In this document: in pieces, positions 7,060-17,314 of the stretch
How positions within the stretch are numbered: position 1 is the first letter of the stretch
Layout: each line of letters begins with the position of its first letter
NCBI RefSeq assembly: GCF_902364945.1
Contig: NZ_CABJFS010000009.1
Location: 32,306 to 96,305 of the forward strand
Length of the DNA: 64,000 nucleotides
Direction: 5' to 3'
Source: Collinsella aerofaciens
Lineage (GTDB): Bacteria > Actinomycetota > Coriobacteriia > Coriobacteriales > Coriobacteriaceae
The notes under the pieces: model-generated
What the model saw: only the letters and a program-made list of their open reading frames with translations
Told to the model about the DNA's origin: nothing
Databases searched by the model: none
Translations under genes and position numbers: made by a program

Positions 7060-9864
7060 CTATAGCGAAACAGTTCCGTTTTTCTTGATGCGGGCGAGGA
7101 TGTTTTTGAGCTTGTTAAAGTCGAGCGGTTTGGGCAGATGGGCGTTCATGCCGGCATCGTGTGCCGCCTTGGCGTCCTCGGCAAAGGCATTGGCGGTGAG
7201 CGCGATGATGGGGATGTCGGCTGCATCGGCCTTCTCGCTCAGACGAATCGCGCGAGTTGCCTCGTAGCCATCCATACCCGGCATCATGATGTCCATCAGG
7301 ATCGCATCGAAGCTGCCGGCGGGACGACTAGTGTATAGTTCGACCGCTTCTTTGCCGTCGGCGGCGCGAGTTACGACGATGCCTTCGCTTTCGAGCAGGG
7401 CCTGGGCAATTTCGGCATTGAGCTCGTTGTCTTCGGCCAAAAGAACGTTCATGCCGGCAAGCGAGCAGCTGATCGCCTGCTCGTCCGCACCTTCTCTTGC
7501 CTGAGGGTTCTTGTCGATATCGAGCGGAATCTGGACGTTGAACGTACTTCCCACGCCGACCTCGCTCGAAATCTCAATCGTGCCGCCCATCATGTCTATG
7601 AGCGATTTGACGATCGGCATGCCCATGCCAGTTCCCTGAAATTTACTGCGGGCATCGTTGCCCTCTTGGGCAAACGGTTCGTAGATGTGCTTAAGAAACT
7701 CGGGCGACATGCCGATGCCGGTGTCCGAGACGCTAAAGCAAAAGAGCACCTGGCTATCATCGATCGGTTTAATCTGCGATGCAAAAGCGACAGTCCCGCC
7801 ATCTTTGTTGTACTTGATGCTGTTGTCGAGCAGGTTGATGATAATCTGACGTACATGAGTGGGGCTTCCCATTACATGTGGATTGCAGAGGGGATGTGCT
7901 CTTTGATCCTGCATCGTAATATTGCGATCGGAAGCGCGGAGCTTGCACAGAACAATTGCATCGTTGCAGAGATCTTCGAGGTTAAATGAGACATGCTCAA
8001 GCGTTAGCTTACCATTTTCAATCCTGCCCATTTCTAGAATGTCGTTGATGAGTGAGAGCAGATGGTTGGCGGCGATTCGCGCCTTAGCTCGGTTTTTACG
8101 GGCGGCATCGACATCGTCTTCGTGCAATTCTTCAATTTCGATGAGCCCCAGAATGCCGTTGAGCGGCGTGCGGATGTCATGGCTCATGCGGGCGAGAAAG
8201 GCCGTTGTGGCCGCATTGGCGGCGAGTGCCTTGTTTTGCTCTACTCTGGCTCGCTGCAGGGCCCAGGTTAGAACCGCTACCCCAGTCAACAGTACACCGA
8301 CGATGATGACGACAATCGAGCTACGATGACGATATATAAACCTGAACGCGTCTGATTCCTGTGCGCTATACGACGTAGAGGAATAATTGCTCGCAGAAAG
8401 CGATTCTCCGGCGTTGATGATGCCCTTGTTGACGATACTCAATAATTCGGGATTTCCGCGTCGCATAAGGCAAGAAAGTTCGGCCGTGCGTGAGAGTTCC
8501 TGTATCTCGTAGTCTCTGATATCGTAGCTATCTCGGATGGTTTCCAGCCGTGCGTTGGGAACAACGATGCAGCTTGATCTTCCGTCCTTAAGGGCAGAAA
8601 GCATGTCGTCTGCAGACGGATACTCGGTTACATTTGCATTTGGAAACATAGTTTTTAATTCGCTGCGGTTGACGATGGAAAACCCTGTGCAACAGATATT
8701 GCGGAGATCCTTGTTGAGATCGCTGGTGGCGTGGATGGCGGTAAGAGAGATCGTTCCCATCGAAATCGATTGAACGGTTCCCATTTGCTCGGCAAGCCAG
8801 TAGTCGCGAAATGCCGGTAGGGCGATGTCGATATTTCCCTTTGAGAGCGCTTCCGTCATTTGCTGGTTGCTTGAAAAAGCGAGCGTGTGTACGGTAATGC
8901 CAAATTTGTCGTGGAGCGTCGTAACGAGTGAGACGAGTGACCCTTCCATTTCTCCGTTTGCATCTTGGTTGCAGAAGGGGAGATTGTTGTTGAGATAACC
9001 AAGTGTAAGCGTGTTGTTATTGGCCTTGAGCCACGACCGTTCGGAGTTGGTAAGTGATGCGGATCCGCTATTTTGCGCCGAGTAGTTGGATTTGACTTCG
9101 TCGTTGTAGCGCGGGTTGGTGCGGTTGATTGCCGCCATGGCCGAGTTGATGTCGTTCATCAGATCGGGGCGGCTTTTGGGGACGGCAAAATAGTAGTCGC
9201 TCGAGCCTACGTAGAACATGGGCGACGCATCGGGCGACGAAATGGTGTCGTTCATGATGACGGCGTCGACCTCGCCGTCTGAAAGTGCCTCAAAGAGGGC
9301 GCCGCCGGTGTCGATTTCTTTATAGGTACAGGTGACGCCTTCGTTGGCGAGCCACTGCTGGCCGACGAAGGTTTGCATAACGCCAGAGTTGCAGCCGATG
9401 GTGAGGCCTTGGAGTGCCTGGGGGTCACCCTTGGCCAGATCGTCGCGATCGGGCTTGGCGTAGATGTAGTAGCGCTCGGTGCCCTCGGGGTTTGAGGAAA
9501 AGAGTAACTTTTGCTCGCGTTCTACTGAATGCGAGATGTTGGGCATGAGGTCGATTTCGCCCTTCTCGAGCATGTCCATGAGCTCGGTGAAGGTGCCGGA
9601 CACGTATTCGTACTGCCAGCCAGGGGTGTAGTACGAGAGGGTCTGGAGGTACTCGTAGCCCCATCCCGAGAGGCGCTCGCCCGGTGTGCCTTCCTGGAAC
9701 CCCTCGTTGTTGACAAGCCAGCCGACGCGGACCGTCTTGACCTGCTGGTCGGAGTCGGCGGCAAAGGCCGGGGTGGGCATGACGGCGCTCAGTAGTGTGA
9801 GCGCAGCAAGCGCGACGGCTAGGGTGCGATATAGAGCTAAGCGAAGGACGGCGGAAGGTTTCAC
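7060..9864 (-). CDS. BvgS-like hybrid histidine kinase with two fused solute-binding domains
   Basis: About 934 residues. A signal peptide (ends near FAADSD) is followed by two tandem family 3 solute-binding domains: one from VRVGWLVNNEGFQ, the second from LTLGYLNNNLPFC. One membrane segment follows (SIVVIIVGVLL...), then HisKA with the acceptor His near residue 562 in SHDIRTPLNGILG, the HATPase (DNSIKYN, DTGIGM, GTGMGM), and a C-terminal receiver with LMDIMMPGMDG. The GTG at 9864 is preferred because AGGA precedes it and a TATTAT -10 box lies between it and the alternative ATG at 9897. Ligand and output are unknown. Confidence 0.85.
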   Translation of the reverse strand: MKPSAVLRLALYRTLAVALAALTLLSAVMPTPAFAADSDQQVKTVRVGWLVNNEGFQEGTPGERLSGWGYEYLQTLSYYTPGWQYEYVSGTFTELMDMLEKGEIDLMPNISHSVEREQKLLFSSNPEGTERYYIYAKPDRDDLAKGDPQALQGLTIGCNSGVMQTFVGQQWLANEGVTCTYKEIDTGGALFEALSDGEVDAVIMNDTISSPDASPMFYVGSSDYYFAVPKSRPDLMNDINSAMAAINRTNPRYNDEVKSNYSAQNSGSASLTNSERSWLKANNNTLTLGYLNNNLPFCNQDANGEMEGSLVSLVTTLHDKFGITVHTLAFSSNQQMTEALSKGNIDIALPAFRDYWLAEQMGTVQSISMGTISLTAIHATSDLNKDLRNICCTGFSIVNRSELKTMFPNANVTEYPSADDMLSALKDGRSSCIVVPNARLETIRDSYDIRDYEIQELSRTAELSCLMRRGNPELLSIVNKGIINAGESLSASNYSSTSYSAQESDAFRFIYRHRSSIVVIIVGVLLTGVAVLTWALQRARVEQNKALAANAATTAFLARMSHDIRTPLNGILGLIEIEELHEDDVDAARKNRAKARIAANHLLSLINDILEMGRIENGKLTLEHVSFNLEDLCNDAIVLCKLRASDRNITMQDQRAHPLCNPHVMGSPTHVRQIIINLLDNSIKYNKDGGTVAFASQIKPIDDSQVLFCFSVSDTGIGMSPEFLKHIYEPFAQEGNDARSKFQGTGMGMPIVKSLIDMMGGTIEISSEVGVGSTFNVQIPLDIDKNPQAREGADEQAISCSLAGMNVLLAEDNELNAEIAQALLESEGIVVTRAADGKEAVELYTSRPAGSFDAILMDIMMPGMDGYEATRAIRLSEKADAADIPIIALTANAFAEDAKAAHDAGMNAHLPKPLDFNKLKNILARIKKNGTVSL

Positions 9865-9950
9865 AGACAATCCTATCGAGTTGAGATAATACCGCATAAG
9901 GATACCAGCTCAGCCACCCTAACACCCGGCAGATGGGTAGTCATTGGGGA

Positions 9951-10049
9951 CGTTCTTAAACGACTAGTCGCTGGGGACACTCTTTGCCGGAGTTGGCACT
10001 TAGGGACGTTCCCAATCTGTTTGACACAAAAGGAACGTCCCCAAGTGCC
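9951..10049. repeat. GGGAC-box intergenic repeat, copy 1
   Basis: Three GGGAC boxes lie in one direction around a CGACTAGTCG palindrome, and a fourth lies in reverse. The last two form an 18-bp stem with one mismatch (9995-10012 with 10032-10049). A related arrangement, sharing the palindrome and the GGCACTTAGGGAC block, occurs at 22259-22320. Confidence 0.7.
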
Positions 10050-10057
10050 GGATGTGC

Positions 10058-10063
10058 GACAAT
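10058..10063 (+). promoter_or_regulatory. -10 box GACAAT upstream of ion channel
   Basis: GACAAT about 40 bases before the channel start matches the -10 hexamer seen at many genes here. The perfect TTGACA at 10021 is 31 bases away, too far to be its -35. Confidence 0.4.
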
Positions 10064-10103
10064 ACCGAGCAACGTGATGGGGCGTCTGGGAAAAGGGGTC
10101 GCG

Positions 10104-10529
10104 ATGAACAAGTTGAGGACGCTTGCCGACGTGTTGCGCCAGGCTGGCTTTGCGCGCATCACCGGCCTGTTCCTTATCTTCTACCTGCTGTGCTCGACGG
10201 CCGTCTGGCTGTCCGACCCTGCGACCCTTACGTTTGGCGATGGCCTCTGGTTTAGCTTTGAGACCGTATCGACGATCGGCTTTGGCGATATCCCGGCCGA
10301 AACGCCGGTTGCCCGCGCTATCACCGTCGTTTTGAGCGTCATCAGCATCTTCTACATCGCCATGCTCACGGGCGTGGCGGTGAACTACTGCAATACGCTC
10401 ATCAAGATGCGCCAAAAGGACACCATGGCGCGCTTCATGGACGATCTTGAGCACCTGGAAGAGCTCGATCGCGATGAGCTCGCCGACCTGTCGCGCCGCG
10501 TGCGCGAATATCGCCGACGCCAACGCTAG
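10104..10529 (+). CDS. two-helix potassium channel-like protein
   Basis: A 141-residue protein with the Ion_trans_2 layout. One membrane helix lies at about 18-36, then a pore helix and a selectivity filter reading TIGFGD, where canonical K+ channels have T-V-G-Y-G-D. A second helix of about 75-97 leads into a charged cytoplasmic tail rich in Asp/Glu/Arg. Phe in place of Tyr in the filter occurs in several K+ channels. The ATG at 10104 follows AAAAGGGG; an upstream ATG at 10077 is less well placed. It probably forms a tetrameric cation channel. It is followed closely by the LOG-family gene. Confidence 0.75.
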   Translation: MNKLRTLADVLRQAGFARITGLFLIFYLLCSTAVWLSDPATLTFGDGLWFSFETVSTIGFGDIPAETPVARAITVVLSVISIFYIAMLTGVAVNYCNTLIKMRQKDTMARFMDDLEHLEELDRDELADLSRRVREYRRRQR

Positions 10530-10566
10530 GGCGGGCGCCGCGCGTCACGATGAGGGGGACAAAAAT

Positions 10567-11100
10567 ATGAATATTACGGTATACCTGGGCGCCAGCGTCG
10601 GTAACGACCCGGCGTTTCTGCCTGCGGTGCGGCAGCTCGGCACATGGATTGGCTCCAACGGCCACGCGCTGGTATACGGCGGGTCCAAGTCGGGACTGAT
10701 GGGCGCGCTCGCCGATAGCGTGCTCGATGCCGGTGGGCACGTGACCGGCGTGGAGCCAAGCTTTTTTATCGAGGCCGAGTTTCAGCACGATGGTATCGAT
10801 GACCTGATCGTGACGGGCGACATGGCCGAGCGTAAGGCCAAGATGATCGAGCTCGGCGATGCGTTCGTCGCCTTTCCGGGCGGCACGGGCACACTCGAGG
10901 AGATCGCCGAGGTCATGTCGGCTGTATCGTTGGGGCATCTGAGCACGCCGTGCATTCTGTACAACCTGAACGGTTACTACAACGACCTCAAGGCGCTGCT
11001 CGAGCACATGATTGATAAGGGGCTTTCGAGCCCGAGGCGCCAGCAAGGCATTTACTTTGCCGAGGACCTGCACGAGATCGCATCGATTATCGGCAGCTAA
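10567..11100 (+). CDS. LOG-family protein (TIGR00730)
   Basis: Rossmann-type protein of the LOG/lysine-decarboxylase-like family. Plant and bacterial members hydrolyse nucleoside 5'-monophosphates to base and ribose 5-phosphate. The signature FPGGTGTLEE is intact, and VYGGSKSGLMGALAD supplies the nucleotide loop. It has 177 residues. GAGGGGG precedes the ATG. The gap of 37 bases to the channel gene suggests cotranscription. Despite old lysine decarboxylase labels for this family, nothing here supports amino-acid decarboxylation. Confidence 0.88.
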   Translation: MNITVYLGASVGNDPAFLPAVRQLGTWIGSNGHALVYGGSKSGLMGALADSVLDAGGHVTGVEPSFFIEAEFQHDGIDDLIVTGDMAERKAKMIELGDAFVAFPGGTGTLEEIAEVMSAVSLGHLSTPCILYNLNGYYNDLKALLEHMIDKGLSSPRRQQGIYFAEDLHEIASIIGS

Positions 11101-11181
11101 GCCGTAGGCCTATCGCACGTGCGGCGCCCAACGGTGCCGTTTGAGGCGTAGATGGCTGGCCCGTCCGCGCTGTGCCCGTCC

Positions 11182-11187
11182 TACAAT
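11182..11187 (+). promoter_or_regulatory. -10 box TACAAT of ClC gene
   Basis: TACAAT lies 39 bases before the ATG at 11227. No clear -35 box is visible. Confidence 0.5.
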
Positions 11188-11226
11188 AAAACGTATCTTT
11201 GTCGATTTAGACCACGGGAGGTCCCG

Positions 11227-12528
11227 ATGGACAACCTTGCAAAACCCAAAAACCGTGCGCTGTTTTTAGTTAGCGTAGCCGTGACCGGTGCGTTTGCAGG
11301 CGCCGCGGTCTGGCTGTTTTTCTTTGCGATGGAGCACGGTATCGACTATCTATGGACCGAGATCCCGCATATGCTGGGCGTCGCTTCGCCCGAGCTCGCG
11401 AGCGGTCCGTTCGGTTTTTTGCCGTATCCGTTTTTCGTCTGCCTGCTGGGCGGCCTGCTGATCGGTCTGTACGAAAAGCTTACGGGCACCAAGACCGATG
11501 ACCTCAACCAAGTGATGGTCAAGGTAAAGCGCGACGGCCGCTACCCGTACGACAACTTGGGCAAGCTTTCGCTTGCGGCATTGCTGCCACTGCTATTTGG
11601 CGGAAGCATTGGACCGGAGGCCGGCCTGACCGGCGTCATTGCGGGTCTGTGCAGCTGGGTCGGCGACCGCATGCGTCGCTTTGGCGCCGAGTTTAGGCAG
11701 CTCACGCTGCTGGGTACCCAAGCTGCCCTGACGGCGCTCTTCACCGCGCCCGTGTTTGGCTTTGTGGCGCCGCTCGCCGGTAGCGCCGACGGCCAGGGCG
11801 CTAATGACGATGAGTCCGCGTCCGATGAGATCACGATCAAGCTTCCCAAGGCGCAAAAGACCGTGGTCTACGGCATTGCGATTGCCGGCGGTCTGGGTAC
11901 CTACCTGCTGCTCGGCCAGCTTATGGGCGGCGGCATGGGCATGCCCAGGTTCGAGTCCGCTCAGGTGGGCAACCTGGAACTTGTCTGGCTCATTCCGCTG
12001 GCGTTGGTCGGCACCGTATGCGGCTGGCTGTACTTTGTCTCTGAGCATGCAAGCGAGGCACTGTCCCATGCCATAGGGGAGCGCCCTGTCGTCAAGGCCA
12101 TGCTGGCCGGTTTGGCGCTCGCCATCTGCGGTACGGTTCTGCCCTACACCATGTTTGCCGGCGAGACACAGGCCGATGTGCTCATGGAGACCTATATGGC
12201 CATTCCCGCCGGCGTGCTTATCGCGACCGGTCTTGTCAAGGCCATGTTGACGCCTGCCCTCATCAACCTGGGCTGGCGCGGCGGTCACTTCTTCCCGGTT
12301 ATCTTTTCGGGCGTGAGCCTGGGCTACGGCTTCGCCATCCTTACCGGCGCCAATCCGGTCTTTTGCGTCGCCGTCTGCACGGCATCGACGATGGGTGCGG
12401 TCATGCGTCAGCCGGTCATGGTCGTGGGCCTGCTGCTCATGTGTTTCCCGCTCAAGGGTATCGTCTGCATGATTATCGCCGCCGTCATTGCGGCAGGCAT
12501 TCCGCTGCCCAAGCTGCTACGCAAGTAG
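11227..12528 (+). CDS. ClC-family chloride channel/antiporter-like protein
   Basis: Polytopic membrane protein of 433 residues with many hydrophobic helices. The ClC hallmark is present as GGSIGPEAGLTG near residue 125, which lines the anion path. A charged, acidic cytoplasmic insert (about 180-205, SADGQGANDDESASDE) interrupts the first half. The later GWRGGHFFPVIFSG block corresponds to the second anion-coordinating motif. It could be a channel or a H+/Cl- or H+/F- exchanger; the sequence alone does not decide. The ATG at 11227 follows GGGAGG. Confidence 0.85.
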   Translation: MDNLAKPKNRALFLVSVAVTGAFAGAAVWLFFFAMEHGIDYLWTEIPHMLGVASPELASGPFGFLPYPFFVCLLGGLLIGLYEKLTGTKTDDLNQVMVKVKRDGRYPYDNLGKLSLAALLPLLFGGSIGPEAGLTGVIAGLCSWVGDRMRRFGAEFRQLTLLGTQAALTALFTAPVFGFVAPLAGSADGQGANDDESASDEITIKLPKAQKTVVYGIAIAGGLGTYLLLGQLMGGGMGMPRFESAQVGNLELVWLIPLALVGTVCGWLYFVSEHASEALSHAIGERPVVKAMLAGLALAICGTVLPYTMFAGETQADVLMETYMAIPAGVLIATGLVKAMLTPALINLGWRGGHFFPVIFSGVSLGYGFAILTGANPVFCVAVCTASTMGAVMRQPVMVVGLLLMCFPLKGIVCMIIAAVIAAGIPLPKLLRK

Positions 12529-12616
12529 CACGGTGGCGCACGCCGGGGACATGCCGTTTGCCACGGATTTGCGGGGAGGGGGCGATCACTCCCTTCGTGG
12601 ATCGAGACTCGCATGC

Positions 12617-13315
12617 TTACAAATCGCGTACTCGATAAACCTTGGTGCTGACGGCGCAGCTCAGTGCACATAGCACGAGGGCCAGCGCGGCAATTCCTGC
12701 GCACAGACAGCCGAGGACGGCAGGATCGGGGTTCGCCCCGGCAATCGACATAAGCCAGTTGCTGATGGGGTTGGAGGAGCTCAGTGCGGCCATGGCAAGG
12801 CATCCGAGCAGGGCAAACAGGCCGACGGAAAGGCGCAGCGCCTCCATGTGTCCAAAGCGAAAGAACAGCGGCTGCGCCAGAAATACCATCATGAGTGAGA
12901 TGAGCATCGAGGCTGCTGAGGCGATTGCGATCTCAAAGACCGTCTGTCCCGCCGAAGGAATGCCCACGCTGCTGAAGAGCGGGATGGCGATGATACTCAA
13001 AAGCGTAGCTGCACATGCCATGACGGCGGAGAAGGCAATAACGCTCAGGTAGCGTGCGCAGATGATCTCTTTGCGCGAGAAGGGCAGCGTCGCCCGATAA
13101 CGCTCCCAGCCATTTTGATTGTCGAAGCCGGCCAGCGAACTCATGACCGTGATGGGCGACATGGCGCTGACCGCGCAGGCGCCGGCGCTCATACCGGAAT
13201 CGCCATCCGATGCGTTGGCGAGGGTCAACACGACGAAGATGAACAGGCCGACGCCCGCAATGCTCGGGATGAGCGTGCGAACGATGGCGAGCTCGGACAT
13301 AAAGGCGCGTTTCAT
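12617..13315 (-). CDS. ABC-2 type transporter permease
   Basis: Membrane protein of 232 residues with about six hydrophobic segments and the FDNQNGWERYRATLPFSRKE block typical of ABC-2 permeases in GntR-regulated bacitracin/YtrA-type systems. Its ATG overlaps the stop of the ATP-binding gene by 4 bases, so the two are translationally coupled. Together with the GntR gene it forms a three-gene operon. The substrate is unknown; related systems respond to cell-wall or peptide stress. Confidence 0.8.
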   Translation of the reverse strand: MKRAFMSELAIVRTLIPSIAGVGLFIFVVLTLANASDGDSGMSAGACAVSAMSPITVMSSLAGFDNQNGWERYRATLPFSRKEIICARYLSVIAFSAVMACAATLLSIIAIPLFSSVGIPSAGQTVFEIAIASAASMLISLMMVFLAQPLFFRFGHMEALRLSVGLFALLGCLAMAALSSSNPISNWLMSIAGANPDPAVLGCLCAGIAALALVLCALSCAVSTKVYRVRDL

Positions 13316-14193
13316 TTCGAAGCCCCTTTCAGCATGAGGCGCAGATAGTCATCAATGGTTGCCCGATCGCAGGGAATCTCGGGAAAGGCCTCGAGCGTAT
13401 CGCGACGGTTGGGCACGAGCACGTCCACGCTGTAGGCGTGGTGGGCGGCGCGGGCGCCTTCGACGCAAGCCGTAAGCTCGGCGGCCTGTGCTTGGGTACA
13501 GTGGGCGATGCCGGCGCGGTCGGTAATGTCCTCGCGCGGCAGGTCAAACACAATCGAGCCGTTATCGATACAGATGACGCGGTCGGCGGCACGATCGAGG
13601 TCGGACGTAATGTGGCTCGAGAGCAGCACGCTGCGCTGGCCGTCGGCGACAAAGGCAAGCAGCTCATCAAGCAGTTCCTCGCGTGCCATGGGATCGAGGC
13701 CCGCGGTGGCTTCGTCCAAAACGAGCAGCTTGGCATTGTGGCTGAGCGCACAGGCAAGCTGCAGTTTCATGCCCATGCCGCGGGAGAGGTCCTTGACCTT
13801 TGTCCTGGGATCGAGGCCAAATCGGTTGATGAATCCGGCGAACGTTTTGCGGTCCCACGTGGGGTACGCAGGGCCTACGAGCGCCTCGATTTGGCCCACC
13901 TTGAGCGTGGAGGGGAAGGGGCACGTGTCCAGGACAAGACCGACGCGGGAGCGCAGGTGGCGTTGCGATTCATCGGGCGCCTCGGCGCCACAGCGCTGCC
14001 CAAACAGGCGCACCTCGCCGGCATCGAGTTTGATAAGCCCGAGCGCGGCTCGAATCGTCGTTGTTTTGCCAGCACCGTTGGCACCAACAAAGCCAACGAT
14101 CTGGCCAGGCTCCACGGCAAGCGTGACGTCGCGCAGCGAAAAGCGATCGCTCACATGGCGCGACGCACCTTTGATTTCTAGCAAATATTGCAT
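13312..14193 (-). CDS. ABC transporter ATP-binding protein
   Basis: Cytoplasmic ATPase of 293 residues that should energise the overlapping permease. Walker A is GANGAGKTTT near residue 42. The signature reads LSRGMGMKLQLA (an R in place of the second G of LSGG). Walker B is KLLVLDEATAGLD. A C-terminal extension follows the ATPase core, as in the YtrB/EcsA group. The start MQYLLEIKG at 14193 follows AAAGG and lies 24 bases after the GntR stop. Confidence 0.9.
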   Translation of the reverse strand: MQYLLEIKGASRHVSDRFSLRDVTLAVEPGQIVGFVGANGAGKTTTIRAALGLIKLDAGEVRLFGQRCGAEAPDESQRHLRSRVGLVLDTCPFPSTLKVGQIEALVGPAYPTWDRKTFAGFINRFGLDPRTKVKDLSRGMGMKLQLACALSHNAKLLVLDEATAGLDPMAREELLDELLAFVADGQRSVLLSSHITSDLDRAADRVICIDNGSIVFDLPREDITDRAGIAHCTQAQAAELTACVEGARAAHHAYSVDVLVPNRRDTLEAFPEIPCDRATIDDYLRLMLKGASK

Positions 14194-14216
14194 GGTATAG
14201 CCTTTCTTGCAGATGG

Positions 14217-14597
14217 CTACTGCATGGTTTCGGGGGCCACCAGGTCGAGCATTTCGTGCAGTTTGTCGCGCGTGACGCCCAGGGTTTCGGCTTGGCTCGC
14301 CGCTTTCGCAAGCAGCTCTTCGATATGGCAGAGCTGGTTTTCGCGCAAGAGCTTCTGGTTGCCCTCGGCGACAAAGCAGCCCTTGCCCTGCACGGTGCAG
14401 ATAAACCCGAGTTGCTCCATGTCGGCGTAGGCGCGCTTGGTGGTGATGACGCTCACACCCAGGTCGCTCGCGAGTGCACGGATGCTGGGGAGTTTGGCTC
14501 CCGCAGCGAGTGTGCCCGAAAGGATCTGAGCTTTGACCTGCGAGGATATCTGCTCGTAGATGGGCTTGTCGCTCGAATTGGATAGGATAATGTCCAC
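14217..14597 (-). CDS. GntR-family regulator, YtrA subfamily
   Basis: Short GntR regulator of 126 residues. The winged helix-turn-helix spans about residues 10-75 (PIYEQISSQVKAQILSG, LPSIRALASDLGVS, VQGKGCFVA). A brief helical tail replaces the large effector domain, as in YtrA-type repressors of ABC operons. The start is GTG at 14597 with AAGGAG upstream. It heads the operon with the ATPase and permease and probably represses it through the palindrome at 14625-14658. Confidence 0.88.
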   Translation of the reverse strand: MDIILSNSSDKPIYEQISSQVKAQILSGTLAAGAKLPSIRALASDLGVSVITTKRAYADMEQLGFICTVQGKGCFVAEGNQKLLRENQLCHIEELLAKAASQAETLGVTRDKLHEMLDLVAPETMQ

Positions 14598-14624
14598 AGC
14601 GGCTCCTTAGCTGTTGTGCTACAC

Positions 14625-14658
14625 GTGTATATAACCGGTAAGCACAGTATATATACAC
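14625..14658. promoter_or_regulatory. candidate GntR/YtrA operator
   Basis: GTGTATATA at 14625-14633 and its inverted copy TATATACAC at 14650-14658 lie just upstream of the GntR start. YtrA-type repressors bind AT-rich palindromes of this kind at their own promoters. Confidence 0.55.
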
Positions 14659-14759
14659 TATGCACAGTTACGCAAGAGACAAATTCGGATTGGGCCGGCT
14701 ACCCAGGCCCCAACTGATGAATTTGTCCTGATAGGTGCCCTATGGCGGGATTTCGCGGC

Positions 14760-14765
14760 TACAAT
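14760..14765 (+). promoter_or_regulatory. -10 box TACAAT of prfC
   Basis: TACAAT lies 47 bases before the prfC ATG and reads away from the divergent GntR operon. Confidence 0.5.
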
Positions 14766-14812
14766 GGTGCGGTTACAACGACGTAATGCACTCAATGCAA
14801 GAAAGGATCCGC

Positions 14813-16426
<1,614 letters not shown>

Positions 16427-16526
16427 CGCATCGGCGCGGTGGACCTGCGGGGCTGCCGCGCCGGTTGCTTGCCTGATGCCGTGTGAGCGGCTATCATACC
16501 CACCGTCGTCTCAAGACCGGGGCGTC

Positions 16527-16581
16527 CGAGCAGTTCGGGTCCGATATCCTGCTCGTTAAACCTAAAACCAAAGGAGTACAC
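16527..16581 (+). promoter_or_regulatory. structured 5' leader of VUT transporter, preQ1-I-like outline
   Basis: A 7-bp stem (16527-16533 with 16549-16555) encloses a loop beginning TTCGGGT. An A-rich tail follows and runs into the AAAGGAG ribosome site, with ACC triplets that could pair with GGT in the loop. That order of stem, UUC loop, A-rich tail and SD is reminiscent of class I preQ1 riboswitches. The match to the known consensus is incomplete, so this is a hypothesis. A TATCAT -10 box lies at about 16492-16497. Confidence 0.3.
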
Positions 16582-16582
16582 A

Positions 16583-17305
16583 ATGATCAAGAAGGTCATG
16601 GAGGACTATAAGGTCCTGTTGCGGAGCATTCCCGCGGCAACGGTTTCGCTGTTTTTCGTGAGCGTCATCATGATGAACCTGCTGGCCAACAAAGAGCTCA
16701 TCAGCCTGCCGTATCTGGCACTCGATTGCGGCTTTGTGGTGAGCTGGGTTTCGTTTTTGTGCCAGGACATGATCTGCAAGCGCTTTGGCGCCAAGGCATC
16801 CATCAAAATCTCTATCCTCGCGCTGCTGGTCAACCTGGCTGTGAGCCTGTGCTTTTGGGCATGCTCGCTCACGCCCGGCATGTGGGGCGCCTACTACGAC
16901 ACGGGTATGATCGAGGTCAACACCGCCCTTAACGCCACCATCGGCGGCACCTGGTACGTGGTGCTGGGCTCTTCGCTGGCAATGCTCGTTTCTGCCGTGG
17001 TTAACTCCACGCTCAACCAGTCGCTCGGCCGTATGCTCAAAAAGAATAACTTTGCGAGCTTCGCCTTCCGCTCCTATGTGTCCACGGGTGTTGGCCAGTT
17101 TATCGACAACCTGGTCTTTGCCATTGTGGTGAGCCATACGTTCTTTGGTTGGACCTGGGTGCAGGTCCTTATGTGCTCGCTGACCGGCGCTGTTGCCGAG
17201 CTGCTGTGCGAGGTCTTCCTGAGCCCCGTGGGCTACAAGGTCGTGCGTGGCTGGGAGCGCGAGAATGTGGGCGCCGAGTACCTCGAGCGTCACGCAACCG
17301 CCTAA
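16583..17305 (+). CDS. VUT-family (YhhQ-like) putative queuosine-precursor transporter
   Basis: Inner-membrane protein of 240 residues with about six hydrophobic helices, in the vitamin-uptake-transporter family whose best known member, YhhQ, imports queuosine precursors. Recognisable blocks are MMNLLANKEL, the DCGFVVSWVSFLCQD segment, and DNLVFAIVVSHTFFGW. AAAGGAG precedes the ATG. The SDR gene follows 9 bases after its stop, so the pair is cotranscribed. Family assignment is solid; the substrate is inferred. Confidence 0.8.
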   Translation: MIKKVMEDYKVLLRSIPAATVSLFFVSVIMMNLLANKELISLPYLALDCGFVVSWVSFLCQDMICKRFGAKASIKISILALLVNLAVSLCFWACSLTPGMWGAYYDTGMIEVNTALNATIGGTWYVVLGSSLAMLVSAVVNSTLNQSLGRMLKKNNFASFAFRSYVSTGVGQFIDNLVFAIVVSHTFFGWTWVQVLMCSLTGAVAELLCEVFLSPVGYKVVRGWERENVGAEYLERHATA

Positions 17306-17314
17306 GGAGCAAGT

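Noticed and set aside
9864..9897. ATG 9897 as start of the BvgS-like kinase
   Set aside because: A TATTAT -10 box lies between it and GTG 9864, which has AGGA; starting at 9864 also gives a normal signal peptide.
10021..10026. Perfect TTGACA as -35 box
   Set aside because: It lies in the loop of the GGGAC-box hairpin and the nearest -10 candidate is 31 bases away.
10567..11100. Lysine decarboxylase
   Set aside because: The PGGTGTLEE motif belongs to LOG phosphoribohydrolases; the decarboxylase label in this family is historical.
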